The notes: generated by a model from the sequence alone, not told the origin. A DNA stretch of 35,548 nucleotides from Cyclobacteriaceae bacterium (GCA_947457095.1 CANGUK010000012.1:1-35548); one strand, 5' to 3'; counted from the first letter of the stretch, positions 23,573-32,295 are shown. A program made the numbers and translations.

Positions 23573-26161
23573 TTATTGTTGGTTGATTTGAGAAATAACC
23601 AAAGCCAAGGTGGCCAGTCCAGTGGTGACGCCTACTAATTCTCCTAGACGAAGAGGTACCTTTGGTCCTTTACTTGGAATGATAACTTCAGCTCCGGGCT
23701 CTACGGCTGGGTAGGCTCGAACACCAAATGCTCCTTTTGTTCGTTTTACCGCACCATTTGCATAGACAACATAGGTTTGCTTGCGGTTGGCTCTTCGGTC
23801 AAACCCACCTGCGCCATTGATGTAAAACCGAAGGCTACGGCCCTGCTCGTGTCTTAAGGTAGTTGGATAGACTACATCTCCACGCAAACGAACGGTTTGC
23901 AAGAGCTTGGGCACATTTAGAATATCGCCTTCCTCGAGGACCAAATCTTCCTCAGATCCAGGATTGGCTAGTATTTTTTCTAGGTTGATGGCAACAGCCT
24001 CTGTTTCCTTGATTTTTACAGCCAATCCAGGGGTTTCTGCAGCAATTTGATCCAGTGACTCTCGTTTGGCATTATTGGCTGTAGAATCCTTTTTTTCCAC
24101 TTTTTCTTTTGGAAGATCTCTGAAAAGGCGAATAAGGAGTTCTTCCTGTGCTTCAGGATTGGTTGGATTGGTCTGAAGTTGAACTCGAAGTGCTTCCAAA
24201 TTTTTCTGTCTACGCACTTGCTCCGACTCGGTGTTAAAAAACTCTGTTTTACGAATCAAGGTAGCGCCTTTGGTGTAGGCAAATTGATTGACCCCTCCAG
24301 CTCTTTTTATCAAATCAGAGATTCGATCTACACTAGTTTGAATCGCAAAAATTCCAGGAGAATTGACCTGACCTTCTACAGATACGAGTCGCTGCATCGT
24401 AAAATTGGCTCGCTTTCGCACGATTACCTGATCGAAGGGAGCCAAAGAAATGGCATTCGGGTTGAAGGATAAGTCTGGATTGATGGAAGTGGTAATGATG
24501 TCCGAAAGCGTTCCTGAATCTGAATCTTCCAGCCTTCTGGCAATTTCAATGTCTTTTATGTTGGCAGATTCTTGCAAGCCACCGGCAATAAGAATCAATT
24601 CTTCAGGCGTCATTCCTGCCGCATAAGGATAGGTGCCTGGACGCTTTACCTCACCCAAGATCTGTATGTAGCGTTCGTTTTGAACGTCATAAATGCTAGA
24701 AATACGGATTACATCTTCACGCTGTAATACCACATCTTCTTGGCGGCCTTCCAATACCGCTTGAAGGTTCACTTCCAGTACTTCTGAACTGAGATCTCCT
24801 TTGGTTCGCAAGATGCTGGCTCGCTGCGTGTAGGCATCTCCTTTGAGGCCATCTGCATTTTTGATTAATTGGGTTAGTGTAAGCCCTTCTGTTAAGGAGA
24901 AGATTCCAGGCCTAAAGACCGCTCCTTTAATTTGAATTCGGTTGGTGTAGCGGTCAATAATTCTTCCTACCGTCACCTCATCGCCTCCTTTAAGGCTAAA
25001 AAGCCCCAGTTGGTTTTGATATACATCCGAGATAGAGCGTTGATTTCCACTGATGCGAGAGATGGAAATTCGATCCTTAAACGCCAAGTCGGTAAATCCC
25101 CCCGCAAAGCGAAGGATGTCCTCTAGGTTGTCCTCAGGGGTGACCTCAAAAACCAAGGGGCGCTTAACCTCACCCATCACCTTCACTCGAGCAAGATAAG
25201 GGTTGACAAGGATCACATCTTGATCTTGTAGCTGCACATCCAAATTGGCTGTTCCATTGATGAGCAGGTCATACACATCTATTTCAGCGATTTTTTTGTT
25301 GTTGCGGATCAGCTGGATTGCACGCAAGGTTCCCTTGTCTGAAGGGCCTCCAGCCGCATAGAGGGCATTGAATACCGTAGAAAAAGCGCTCAAGGTGAAG
25401 GTACCAGGCAAGCGTACTTCATTCAAAATATGCACCTTGATGGTTTTGACATTTCCTAAAGTGACTTGCAAAAATGTCTGAGGATTGGAGCCAGAAAGTC
25501 CGGTGTAAAAGGCAGCAACTCGGTTTTTGATGATTCCTTCTGCGGCCTCGATGGTTTTTCCAGACACCGCGATCAAGCCGATGTTATCTAGTAAAATGGA
25601 CCCTTCTGGGTTGACTGTTGCCTCGTAGTATTTCTCAGATTGTCCGTAGATATCCACATAGATCAGGTCGCCTGGTCCAAGGATGTAATTTTTTGGAGTA
25701 GCCTGGTTTAGGCTCGGCTCAAAACTTAGTTTTCGATTCTTCTGAAAAAACAACTTGCTGCCAAAAAGAAGGGAATCAGCTTTTTCTTCTTCCATCAACT
25801 CCTGTGTTTCCATCAGGCCCCTGGTGATGTCATTGATGTCTATTTGTTCTCGAGCAGCTCTTTTTGATGCATTCGTGGATCTGGACTTGCTTGATCCTTC
25901 AGTCAATCCTTCAATTCTGCTGCGGAGCTTTTCTACTTCGCCTGAAGGCATGCCCCGCATTTGGGCCATCATCAAGAAATCCGTACTGCTCAGCCCGGCA
26001 TCTTGCGCGCGCTTGACGAGTTCCTCGATTTGATCATCACTCAATTGATCTACTCTGATGGTGTTGAGGTCGACGTTTTGCTGCGCAAAAACGCTAGTTG
26101 GAGCAAGGGCCCAGAAGCAAAGTAGGACTAAAAAGTAGGTAATTTTTTGTATAGAGTTCAT
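23573..26161 (-). CDS. Polysaccharide export protein with multiple SLBB domains (Wza-like)
   Basis: 862 aa, over twice the length of E. coli Wza. It has an SpI signal peptide ending SVFAQ near residue 26 with no lipobox Cys, unlike Wza, which is a lipoprotein. A helical N-terminal region (about 30-130) follows, then a Poly_export domain starting YILGPGDLIYVDIYG near residue 159. After that come several SLBB repeats, recognisable by recurring VKVMGEVKRP, IQIKGAVFRPG, IQILGEVKRPG, VSVEGQVNSPG and VRLRGDV strands and AGG turns. A final hydrophobic segment GLATLALVISQINQQ ends the protein. It should form the outer-membrane/periplasmic export channel. It is the first gene of the operon, with a -7 box (TACATTTG) 70 nt upstream. 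Confidence 0.9.
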   Translation of the reverse strand: MNSIQKITYFLVLLCFWALAPTSVFAQQNVDLNTIRVDQLSDDQIEELVKRAQDAGLSSTDFLMMAQMRGMPSGEVEKLRSRIEGLTEGSSKSRSTNASKRAAREQIDINDITRGLMETQELMEEEKADSLLFGSKLFFQKNRKLSFEPSLNQATPKNYILGPGDLIYVDIYGQSEKYYEATVNPEGSILLDNIGLIAVSGKTIEAAEGIIKNRVAAFYTGLSGSNPQTFLQVTLGNVKTIKVHILNEVRLPGTFTLSAFSTVFNALYAAGGPSDKGTLRAIQLIRNNKKIAEIDVYDLLINGTANLDVQLQDQDVILVNPYLARVKVMGEVKRPLVFEVTPEDNLEDILRFAGGFTDLAFKDRISISRISGNQRSISDVYQNQLGLFSLKGGDEVTVGRIIDRYTNRIQIKGAVFRPGIFSLTEGLTLTQLIKNADGLKGDAYTQRASILRTKGDLSSEVLEVNLQAVLEGRQEDVVLQREDVIRISSIYDVQNERYIQILGEVKRPGTYPYAAGMTPEELILIAGGLQESANIKDIEIARRLEDSDSGTLSDIITTSINPDLSFNPNAISLAPFDQVIVRKRANFTMQRLVSVEGQVNSPGIFAIQTSVDRISDLIKRAGGVNQFAYTKGATLIRKTEFFNTESEQVRRQKNLEALRVQLQTNPTNPEAQEELLIRLFRDLPKEKVEKKDSTANNAKRESLDQIAAETPGLAVKIKETEAVAINLEKILANPGSEEDLVLEEGDILNVPKLLQTVRLRGDVVYPTTLRHEQGRSLRFYINGAGGFDRRANRKQTYVVYANGAVKRTKGAFGVRAYPAVEPGAEVIIPSKGPKVPLRLGELVGVTTGLATLALVISQINQQ

Positions 26162-26231
26162 TGTGAAATGGAAATTCCGTAGGGTATAGTAGAATCTAAT
26201 GGATAAAAATCCGTTTAATTCTTAATTATAC

Positions 26232-26239
26232 CAAATGTA
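26232..26239 (-). promoter_or_regulatory. -7 box of the polysaccharide operon
   Basis: The minus strand reads TACATTTG, a perfect TAnnTTTG, 70 nt upstream of the Wza-like ATG. It gives a leader of about 65 nt. No -33 TTTG is apparent and no UpxY-type antiterminator gene is present. Confidence 0.5.
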
Positions 26240-26389
26240 TTGACAGATTTGACGGAAAGAGACTCCGTTTTGTGGCCTCATTTCAAACCAATTACGCCAA
26301 GTTTTGGGGTTGAACTGCTGACACTAACCTAGCCCCCTCGGCCGATACAGATTTGTCTTGCATTGGTTAACTTGCAAAAAATTCCATTC

Positions 26390-27394
26390 ATGTACCTTCG
26401 ATTCCTCATTCTAGCAGTATTTCTAGGTCTTTTTTCTTGTCAATCTTCCGACCCAACCTGTACCTTGGATGAGAATCGGTTGGAGGGGCTAGCAAACGTA
26501 GAAATTCATCGTTTGGAACAGGAATTTTTCGCAGCGACTAGTGCTGATGAGCTTCGGGTCCTCCTTGAAAAATACCCTGACATAGCAGACAAGGTAATGG
26601 AACAAGGAACCTACCCCAATGCAGACTCCTTGGCGCAGGAACTGCTGCGCGCAAATCAGGATTCTAATTTTCAGGCCTTAAATGCAGCGGTGGCCAAAGA
26701 GTTTGCAGATGTATCTGATATCAAACAGGAGCTGGAACAGGCATTTGCCTATTTGAAAAGTTATTACCCAAACTTTAAGGCCCCTAAGGTGTACACCTAC
26801 GTCTCTGGGTTTGGCCTCGATCTTCTGGTGGAAGAAGACATCTTGGTGATAGGTTTGGACTATTTTTTACCTAGTGATCATGAATTCCAACCTGATTTGC
26901 CTAAGTACATCGCTTCCCGATACACACGAAAGTACCTTGTACCCATGATTGTGTTGGCGATCTCATCGCGCTACAACGAAATCGACACCAAAGACAACAC
27001 CCTTTTGGCAGAAATGGTCTACTACGGGAAGGCCTACCATTTTGTCAAATCGATCCTTCCCTGCACTTCAGATCAATACCTGATTGGGTATACTCCTGAA
27101 CAAATTCAGGCCTGCTGGGACAATGAAGACCTCATTTGGACACATTTTATTGAGAATGAACTCTTGTTTGATACCAACCCCTTTGAGATTCGGAAGTACA
27201 TCGGCGAGGCCCCAAGCACGGATGCGATCAGTATGGATGCTCCCGGTAGGATTGGCCGCTGGATTGGTTGGAATATCGTGGAGGAATATGCGATTCAGCA
27301 GGAGCTATCCCTGCCCGAACTGATGCGTGAATCGGATGCAAAAAAATTGTTTAGAGATTCCGGGTACCGGCCTCGGAATGGAGAAGAAAACTAG
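26390..27394 (+). CDS. gldB: Gliding motility lipoprotein GldB
   Basis: 334 aa from ATG 26390; the track uses an upstream TTG, which would bury the signal peptide. MYLRFLILAVFLGLFSC is a lipoprotein signal. GldB-family features I recognise are NVEIHRLEQEFF near the N-terminus, a middle segment APKVYTYVSGFGLDLLVEEDILVIGLDYFLP, the KYLVPMIVLAISSRYN stretch and the end IGRWIGWNIVEEY. GldB is essential for gliding and linked to the type IX secretion/gliding machinery in Flavobacterium, but the family also occurs in non-gliding Bacteroidota. No gldC or other gld gene is adjacent. The stop TAG shares CTAG with the stop of the convergent nth gene. Confidence 0.85.
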   Translation: MYLRFLILAVFLGLFSCQSSDPTCTLDENRLEGLANVEIHRLEQEFFAATSADELRVLLEKYPDIADKVMEQGTYPNADSLAQELLRANQDSNFQALNAAVAKEFADVSDIKQELEQAFAYLKSYYPNFKAPKVYTYVSGFGLDLLVEEDILVIGLDYFLPSDHEFQPDLPKYIASRYTRKYLVPMIVLAISSRYNEIDTKDNTLLAEMVYYGKAYHFVKSILPCTSDQYLIGYTPEQIQACWDNEDLIWTHFIENELLFDTNPFEIRKYIGEAPSTDAISMDAPGRIGRWIGWNIVEEYAIQQELSLPELMRESDAKKLFRDSGYRPRNGEEN

Positions 27395-28071
27395 GTTTTA
27401 GCCTCGCGTCTTTCAGGATCTTCCTCAGTTTTTCGCATTTTTTCGTTGTATTTGCACAGGTGGGTGATTGCACAAGCACTGCATTTTGGGCTTCTGGCCA
27501 GGCAAGTATACCGCCCGTGAAGGATCAGCCAATGGTGGGCCTTGTGAATGTGTTCCTTGGGCAGGTGTTTAACCAATTGCTTTTCCACTTCTAAGGGGGT
27601 CTTGGCGGTAAGCGGAACCAATCCCAAACGTCTAGATACTCGATACACATGCGTATCTACCGCCATATTTGGTTGTTGCCAGATCACGGAAGTGATCACA
27701 TTGGCCGTTTTTCTCCCTACCCCAGGCAGCTTGACTAGTTCTTCAACCGTTGAAGGGATTTCCCCGCCAAAATCTGAGAGCAGCATTTTTCCAAGCCCAA
27801 TGAGGTGTTTGGTTTTGTTGTTGGGATAGGATACCGTACGGATGTACGGAAAAAGTTCGTCAAAGTGTGTCGCCGCGAGGTGTTCGGCTGTTGGAAAGTG
27901 TTTGAACAGTTCTCGGGTCACGATATTGACCCGCTTGTCAGTACATTGGGCGGAAAGCACTACGGCTACCAAAAGCTGAAAAGGATTTTCGTAGTGCAGC
28001 TCGGTCTCTGCCACGGGCATGTTTTCAGAAAAATGCTGGATAAAGGCTTCGTATCGCTGTTTTTTAAGCAT
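27391..28071 (-). CDS. nth: Endonuclease III
   Basis: 226 aa, full length. It is a bifunctional DNA glycosylase/AP lyase removing oxidised pyrimidines in base excision repair. The helix-hairpin-helix motif VKLPGVGRKTANVI contains the catalytic Lys, followed by the catalytic Asp in AVDTHVYRVSRRL. The 4Fe-4S cluster cysteines follow the C-x6-C-x2-C-x5-C pattern in CLARSPKCSACAITHLC. It is convergent with gldB (stops overlap in CTAG) and follows the RsmF-like gene by 114 bp in the same direction. Confidence 0.97.
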   Translation of the reverse strand: MLKKQRYEAFIQHFSENMPVAETELHYENPFQLLVAVVLSAQCTDKRVNIVTRELFKHFPTAEHLAATHFDELFPYIRTVSYPNNKTKHLIGLGKMLLSDFGGEIPSTVEELVKLPGVGRKTANVITSVIWQQPNMAVDTHVYRVSRRLGLVPLTAKTPLEVEKQLVKHLPKEHIHKAHHWLILHGRYTCLARSPKCSACAITHLCKYNEKMRKTEEDPERREAKT

Positions 28072-28106
28072 GGAATCTGTGGCGTTGAACTAGACTTCTA
28101 AGTTAG

Positions 28107-28123
28107 GAAGAGCATCGCTCTTC
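28107..28123. repeat. Small perfect hairpin upstream of nth
   Basis: GAAGAGC-ATC-GCTCTTC, a 7-bp stem with a 3-nt loop, in the 114-bp gap between the RsmF-like gene and nth. No T tract follows on either strand, so it is at best a weak terminator of the RsmF-like gene or a regulatory hairpin before nth. Confidence 0.4.
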
Positions 28124-28185
28124 TAGACTCTTGGGCTGAAAATAATTTCAGAAGGCGCTCTTTTGGTTTAAAGACTACGGAGAAT

Positions 28186-29562
28186 TCAGTTTCGAATCCG
28201 CCATTCTTTAGGGTAATAGTTGTTTACCCGGTTACCCAAATTCTTAATCCATCCCAAAGGAAGTTTCTGATAAGTAAGTAGTACCCATCCTAGCGGGAGA
28301 TCATCAAAAACCTGGTCTTTTTTCCGCAAAAAATCCAAGGCTTCCTCTGTGGATAACTCTTGCTGAGGAAACCCGTTTTTGGGCAGCGTAGACAGGGCCC
28401 ACTCGTGGCTGGGGATCCATTCCTTTCCTTGTTTTTTGCCAAGTTCTACCCCAAAATACCGGACACTCAGCACCTGGGCTAATTTTTCCAGTTCACGCGT
28501 ATAGTCCCCATGCATTCGGAAGAAAGCATCTTGTAGCAGGTAAAATCTGCCAAACCCATCTCCTCCTACCTCTTGCTCGAGTGCAGCGGATTCCTTTTCT
28601 CCCACGCGCTTCAGGCTGTGGTGCTTGAATTCTTTGGTGGTCGGAGCTACTTGTGAATAGGCTCCTTCTGGTCTTCGCAATACCGTGATGAAAAACCCCT
28701 CTCCCGCGACCTTGTGTGGAAAAAACCGGTATCCAAAAAAAGTGCCCTCTTCGGTACTCACTTCCGTTTCCACGATACCCCAGTTCGGATCGAGTGGAAT
28801 GCGTACGGGTTCGAACGCAAATTCCTCGGTTAAAAAACGAAGGATCTCTTCGTTTTCCTTTTCGTTGAAGGTGCAGGTGGAGTAAAGTAAATACCCTCCC
28901 CCTTTGACCAATTCCCCAGCCTTGTCTACAATGCGCTTTTGTCGAGCAGAACAAAGGTTGACGTGTTCGGGAGACCACTCAGCCCGGGCCTGGGGATCTT
29001 TGCGGAACATCCCTTCTCCGGAACACGGGGCATCCACCAGTACTAGGTCAAAAAATCCATCCAGAGGAGAAAAATGCTCCGGATCGTTGTTGCTTACAAG
29101 CGTATTTCCTAATCCCCATTTTATTACATTTTCTTTGAGTATTTGCGTACGGGCAGCAATCACTTCATTGGCCACCAAAAGTCCTTCTTCACCCAGATAA
29201 CTGGAGAGCAAGGTACTTTTTCCTCCGGGTGCAGCCGCCAAATCCAAATAGACTCCTTTGGGAATTTGCAGGGATTCGAGAATGTGGGAAATAAACATGG
29301 ATGAAGCCTCTTGTACATAGTAGGCCCCCGCATGAAAGCTAGGGTCTCCAGTGAAGCTTGGCCGCTCTTCCAAAAAATAGCCGTCTTTCGCCCAGGGAAT
29401 GGGTCGTTTTGGGAAGCAAATGTCTGCCGGCTTCTTCCGATTGAGCCGAATGGAGGTTTGCGATGGGCGCTCCAATCCTTCCTTAAACAGAACAAATTCT
29501 GCAGGCCCAAGTAGCGCCTGCATTTGTACTTCAAACGCCTCCGGAAGTTGATTTTCGGCCAT
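28186..29562 (-). CDS. RsmF-like rRNA (cytosine-5)-methyltransferase, NOL1/NOP2/Sun family
   Basis: 458 aa. SAM-dependent m5C methyltransferase of the RsmB/RsmF (YebU) group. The core shows YYVQEASSMF, LDLAAAPGGKST (motif I), LVDAPCSGEGMFRKDP (motif IV with its Cys) and LLYSTCTFNEKENEEIL (motif VI with the catalytic Cys). The C-terminal part (about 330-458, with YFGVELGKKQGKEW and LPLGWVLLTYQKLPLGWIKNLG) matches the extra RsmF C-terminal domain, which favours RsmF over RsmB. The exact target nucleotide is not certain. A -7 box TATATTTG lies four bases before its ATG, predicting a leaderless transcript. Confidence 0.88.
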   Translation of the reverse strand: MAENQLPEAFEVQMQALLGPAEFVLFKEGLERPSQTSIRLNRKKPADICFPKRPIPWAKDGYFLEERPSFTGDPSFHAGAYYVQEASSMFISHILESLQIPKGVYLDLAAAPGGKSTLLSSYLGEEGLLVANEVIAARTQILKENVIKWGLGNTLVSNNDPEHFSPLDGFFDLVLVDAPCSGEGMFRKDPQARAEWSPEHVNLCSARQKRIVDKAGELVKGGGYLLYSTCTFNEKENEEILRFLTEEFAFEPVRIPLDPNWGIVETEVSTEEGTFFGYRFFPHKVAGEGFFITVLRRPEGAYSQVAPTTKEFKHHSLKRVGEKESAALEQEVGGDGFGRFYLLQDAFFRMHGDYTRELEKLAQVLSVRYFGVELGKKQGKEWIPSHEWALSTLPKNGFPQQELSTEEALDFLRKKDQVFDDLPLGWVLLTYQKLPLGWIKNLGNRVNNYYPKEWRIRN

Positions 29563-29566
29563 CTGA

Positions 29567-29574
29567 CAAATATA
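29567..29574 (-). promoter_or_regulatory. -7 box of the RsmF-like gene
   Basis: The minus strand reads TATATTTG-TCAG-ATG: a perfect TAnnTTTG exactly 4 nt before the start codon. A 10-bp hairpin (29579-29610) lies directly upstream of it. Confidence 0.6.
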
Positions 29575-29578
29575 GCGA

Positions 29579-29610
29579 ATCTAGCAGCAGATCTGCGATT
29601 GCTGCTAGAT
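29579..29610. repeat. Perfect 10-bp inverted repeat between the MoxR-type and RsmF-like genes
   Basis: ATCTAGCAGC (29579-29588) and GCTGCTAGAT (29601-29610) flank AGATCTGCGATT. It is 26 bp beyond the MoxR-type stop and just upstream of the RsmF-like -7 box. It lacks a T tract, so it could be an operator or a weak terminator. It shares GCAGATCTGCG with the repeat at 15469-15479. Confidence 0.6.
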
Positions 29611-29636
29611 CCGAAAAGAATTCCATGATTTCGTAC

Positions 29637-31166
29637 TTAGGAATCGTCCTCCTCCTCTTCAAAATCATCGTCATCTTCCTCTCCCATTTCAAACATGGAG
29701 CTGAATAGGTCCTTAAATTGGAGCCCAGTGTCAAGCAATTTTTTGCTCAATTGGGAGTATTCTGCCAAGCCATGGAGTGCAAACTCCATATAGAATTCCT
29801 TTTCGTTTTCAGGTAGGGCTCCCACCAATTGGGTCACTACTTCTTCCAAACCAGGGACGCCATGCAAACCGCTTTTGTAGGCTTTGTCGCTGAGGTCACT
29901 CAAGAGGTCTAGTTCATTTCCCTCTCCAAACCAGGCCAATGGAATCACATAGGGATTGCCAGCCTTCTCCTTTTTCTTTTGCTCTGGAGATGGGAAGTAT
30001 TCTACAAATTGACTGCGGATCGCTTTACCGATCAGGTTGTAGGCCACCAATCCAGCCCCCTCTTGTTCTCCTTCGTAGACAAGTTCCACTTTTCCAGTAA
30101 TGGCAGGGATCACGCCAATCAAATCGGATATCCGAATGACTGTTGTTGACTCATTGTTTCGATACATCCGTCTCTCTGCTGCGGAAATCAAATTCTCGTA
30201 GGCAGAAATTGTCAATCGTGCAGACACGCCGCTTTTTTCATCCACAAACTCCGAATGACGAGCTTCGATAGCGATTTGTTCGATCAGGTCTTTCATCAAC
30301 TCCGGCACATGAATGCTTGCTACTGGCTTTCCTTCTAGTCGAGCTTCTTGTCCCGTGATTTTTTTGCCAATGTCAATTGACTTGGGATAGTGCGTGATGA
30401 TTTGGCTTTCAATACGGTCCTTGAGCGGCGTGACAATGCTCCCCCGGTTGGTGTAATCTTCTGGGTTGGCCGTGAAGATAAACTGGATGTCTAAGGGCAG
30501 ACGTAGTTTGAACCCACGGATTTGGATATCCCCTTCCTGTAGGATGTTAAACAACGCCACCTGAATTCGTGCTTGGAGATCTGGAAGTTCGTTGATCACA
30601 AAAATGCAGCGGTGAGAACGCGGAACGAGCCCATAGTGAATCACTCGCTCGTCGTTGTAATTTAACTTTAGCGTGGCAGCTTTGATCGGATCTACATCGC
30701 CGATCAAGTCAGCTACGGATACATCGGGTGTAGCTAATTTTTCGGCATAGCGCTCGGATCGTGGCAACCAGGAGATGGGGCATTGGTCCCCTTTTTCCTC
30801 GATCAGGTTCTTGCCAAAAGTAGTAAGCGGAAGAAGCGGATCCTCATTGAGCTCCGATCCGTAGAGAACGGGCACATACTCGTCCAAGAGAAAGGTCATC
30901 ATCCGCGCAATGCGGGTTTTGGCCTGTCCCCGCAATCCGAGCAAGTTGATGTTGTGTCGGGAAAGAATCGCCCGTTCGATGTCTGGAATGACCGTGTCTT
31001 CGTATCCCCAAACACCCTCAAATACGTTTTCCTTAGTTTTGATCTTCCGGATCAGGTTGTCTCGAAGCTCCTCTTTGATGGACTTCGGGCTGTAGCCTGC
31101 TGCCTTCAGTTGGCCAAGAGTTTTGATTTGAAGGAGCTGCTCTCCTTTAAGTTGTGCGTAATCCAT
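29637..31166 (-). CDS. MoxR/Mg-chelatase-type AAA+ ATPase
   Basis: 509 aa from ATG 31166, one base after the VWA stop; the track start (TTG 31205) lies inside the VWA gene. Walker A is GLRGQAKT (about residues 77-84). The Walker B-like strand reads CIFVINELPDL, with Asn where DE is usual, followed by ALFNILQEGDIQIRG (the H2/PS1 insert typical of Mg-chelatase/MoxR ATPases) and FIFTANPEDYTNRG (sensor 1). The C-terminus is a very acidic tail of about 15 Asp/Glu. Such ATPases act with a VWA partner to remodel or insert cofactors into target proteins; the target here is unknown. It forms an operon with the VWA gene. Confidence 0.88.
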   Translation of the reverse strand: MDYAQLKGEQLLQIKTLGQLKAAGYSPKSIKEELRDNLIRKIKTKENVFEGVWGYEDTVIPDIERAILSRHNINLLGLRGQAKTRIARMMTFLLDEYVPVLYGSELNEDPLLPLTTFGKNLIEEKGDQCPISWLPRSERYAEKLATPDVSVADLIGDVDPIKAATLKLNYNDERVIHYGLVPRSHRCIFVINELPDLQARIQVALFNILQEGDIQIRGFKLRLPLDIQFIFTANPEDYTNRGSIVTPLKDRIESQIITHYPKSIDIGKKITGQEARLEGKPVASIHVPELMKDLIEQIAIEARHSEFVDEKSGVSARLTISAYENLISAAERRMYRNNESTTVIRISDLIGVIPAITGKVELVYEGEQEGAGLVAYNLIGKAIRSQFVEYFPSPEQKKKEKAGNPYVIPLAWFGEGNELDLLSDLSDKAYKSGLHGVPGLEEVVTQLVGALPENEKEFYMEFALHGLAEYSQLSKKLLDTGLQFKDLFSSMFEMGEEDDDDFEEEEDDS

Positions 31167-31167
31167 G

Positions 31168-32268
31168 CTAAAAGCGTTTGGTTCGGTTTCGTCTGTAATC
31201 TTCAAAAATTAAATTGCCTAGCCCTTTCAAGCTGCTGTAATAAGCATTGCCATTGTTGACCTGCGTAAATTCTTTGACAAACTCTTTCAGGTACGGGTCT
31301 GAAGCAATCATAAAGGTGGTTACGGGTATTTTCAGTTTCCTGCATTGAGCGGCAAGCTTCAGGGTTTCTGCCAAAATCTTACTGTCAATGCCAAAGGCAT
31401 TTTTGTAGTACTTAATGCCCACCTTCAGGCAAGTAGGCTTGCCATCCGTGATCATAAAAATCTGCTTGTTGGGGTTTTTTCTTCGTCGAAGTAAATCCAT
31501 GGCGAGTTCAAGTCCAGCCACGGTATTGGTGTGGTAAGGCCCCACTTGCAGGTAGGGCAAATCCTTGATTTCAATTTGCCACGCATCATTTCCAAAGACG
31601 ATGATGTCTAGGGTATCCTTGGGGTAACGGGTTTTGATCAATTCGGCCAAGGCCATTGCCACCTTCTTGGCAGGGGTAATTCGGTCCTCTCCATATAGAA
31701 TCATGGAGTGGGAAATGTCAATCATCAAAACCGTGGAGGTTTGGGTACGCTGCTCATTTTCGACCACTTCCAAGTCATCCTCGGTCAACAGAAAATCCCC
31801 ACCAATGCCTCGATTGGCTTGGGCATTACGAAGGGAGTCAGTAAGCGCGATTTGATCGAGGTTATCTCCAAACTCATAGGCACGCCGCTCAGTACCCTGC
31901 TCCTCACCAGGCCCAGAAATATGGGTGCGGTGCTGTCCTGACTTGCTCTTTTTCAACTTCCCAAAAATCTCCTCTAGCGCACTTTTTCGGATGGTTTGTT
32001 CTGCCTTTCCGGTGATTTCAAATTTGCCCTGTTGATTTTCCTCGCTGATGTATCCCTTGGACTTGAGGTCTTCAATAAAATTGCCGATGCCATAGTCTGG
32101 ACTGGTCAGCTGGTAGCGTTTGTCCAGGTTGGTCAGCCAGCTTAGCGCTTCGGATACATCCCCACCAGTCATGGTAACTAGCTGCAAAAAAATGTCCAAT
32201 AGGCTATCAAACCGATTTTTTTCTGGATCGAGCGTGGGAATGAATTTAGTAAAGCGAAACCCTTTCAT
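31168..32268 (-). CDS. VWA-domain protein paired with the MoxR-type ATPase
   Basis: 366 aa from ATG 32268; the track uses a TTG three codons upstream. The N-terminal ~170 residues are helical and charged. The C-terminal half is a von Willebrand A domain with a complete MIDAS: MIDISHSM (DxSxS, Asp184-Ser188), a Thr in the TNTVAGLELA region and FMITDGKPT. It has no signal peptide or membrane helix, so it is cytoplasmic. VWA proteins of this type are the Mg2+-binding partners of MoxR/chelatase ATPases. Its stop is followed by a single base and then the ATPase ATG, so translation is coupled. A perfect -7 box TATTTTTG lies 27 nt upstream. Confidence 0.88.
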   Translation of the reverse strand: MKGFRFTKFIPTLDPEKNRFDSLLDIFLQLVTMTGGDVSEALSWLTNLDKRYQLTSPDYGIGNFIEDLKSKGYISEENQQGKFEITGKAEQTIRKSALEEIFGKLKKSKSGQHRTHISGPGEEQGTERRAYEFGDNLDQIALTDSLRNAQANRGIGGDFLLTEDDLEVVENEQRTQTSTVLMIDISHSMILYGEDRITPAKKVAMALAELIKTRYPKDTLDIIVFGNDAWQIEIKDLPYLQVGPYHTNTVAGLELAMDLLRRRKNPNKQIFMITDGKPTCLKVGIKYYKNAFGIDSKILAETLKLAAQCRKLKIPVTTFMIASDPYLKEFVKEFTQVNNGNAYYSSLKGLGNLIFEDYRRNRTKRF

Positions 32269-32295
32269 GGACTGCAATTAGGTAAACAAGATTCC

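Noticed and set aside
28493-28978. 161-aa alternative-frame ORF inside the RsmF-like gene
   Set aside because: Same strand but another frame; Arg/His-rich composition typical of a frame-shifted shadow. The main frame has all methyltransferase motifs.
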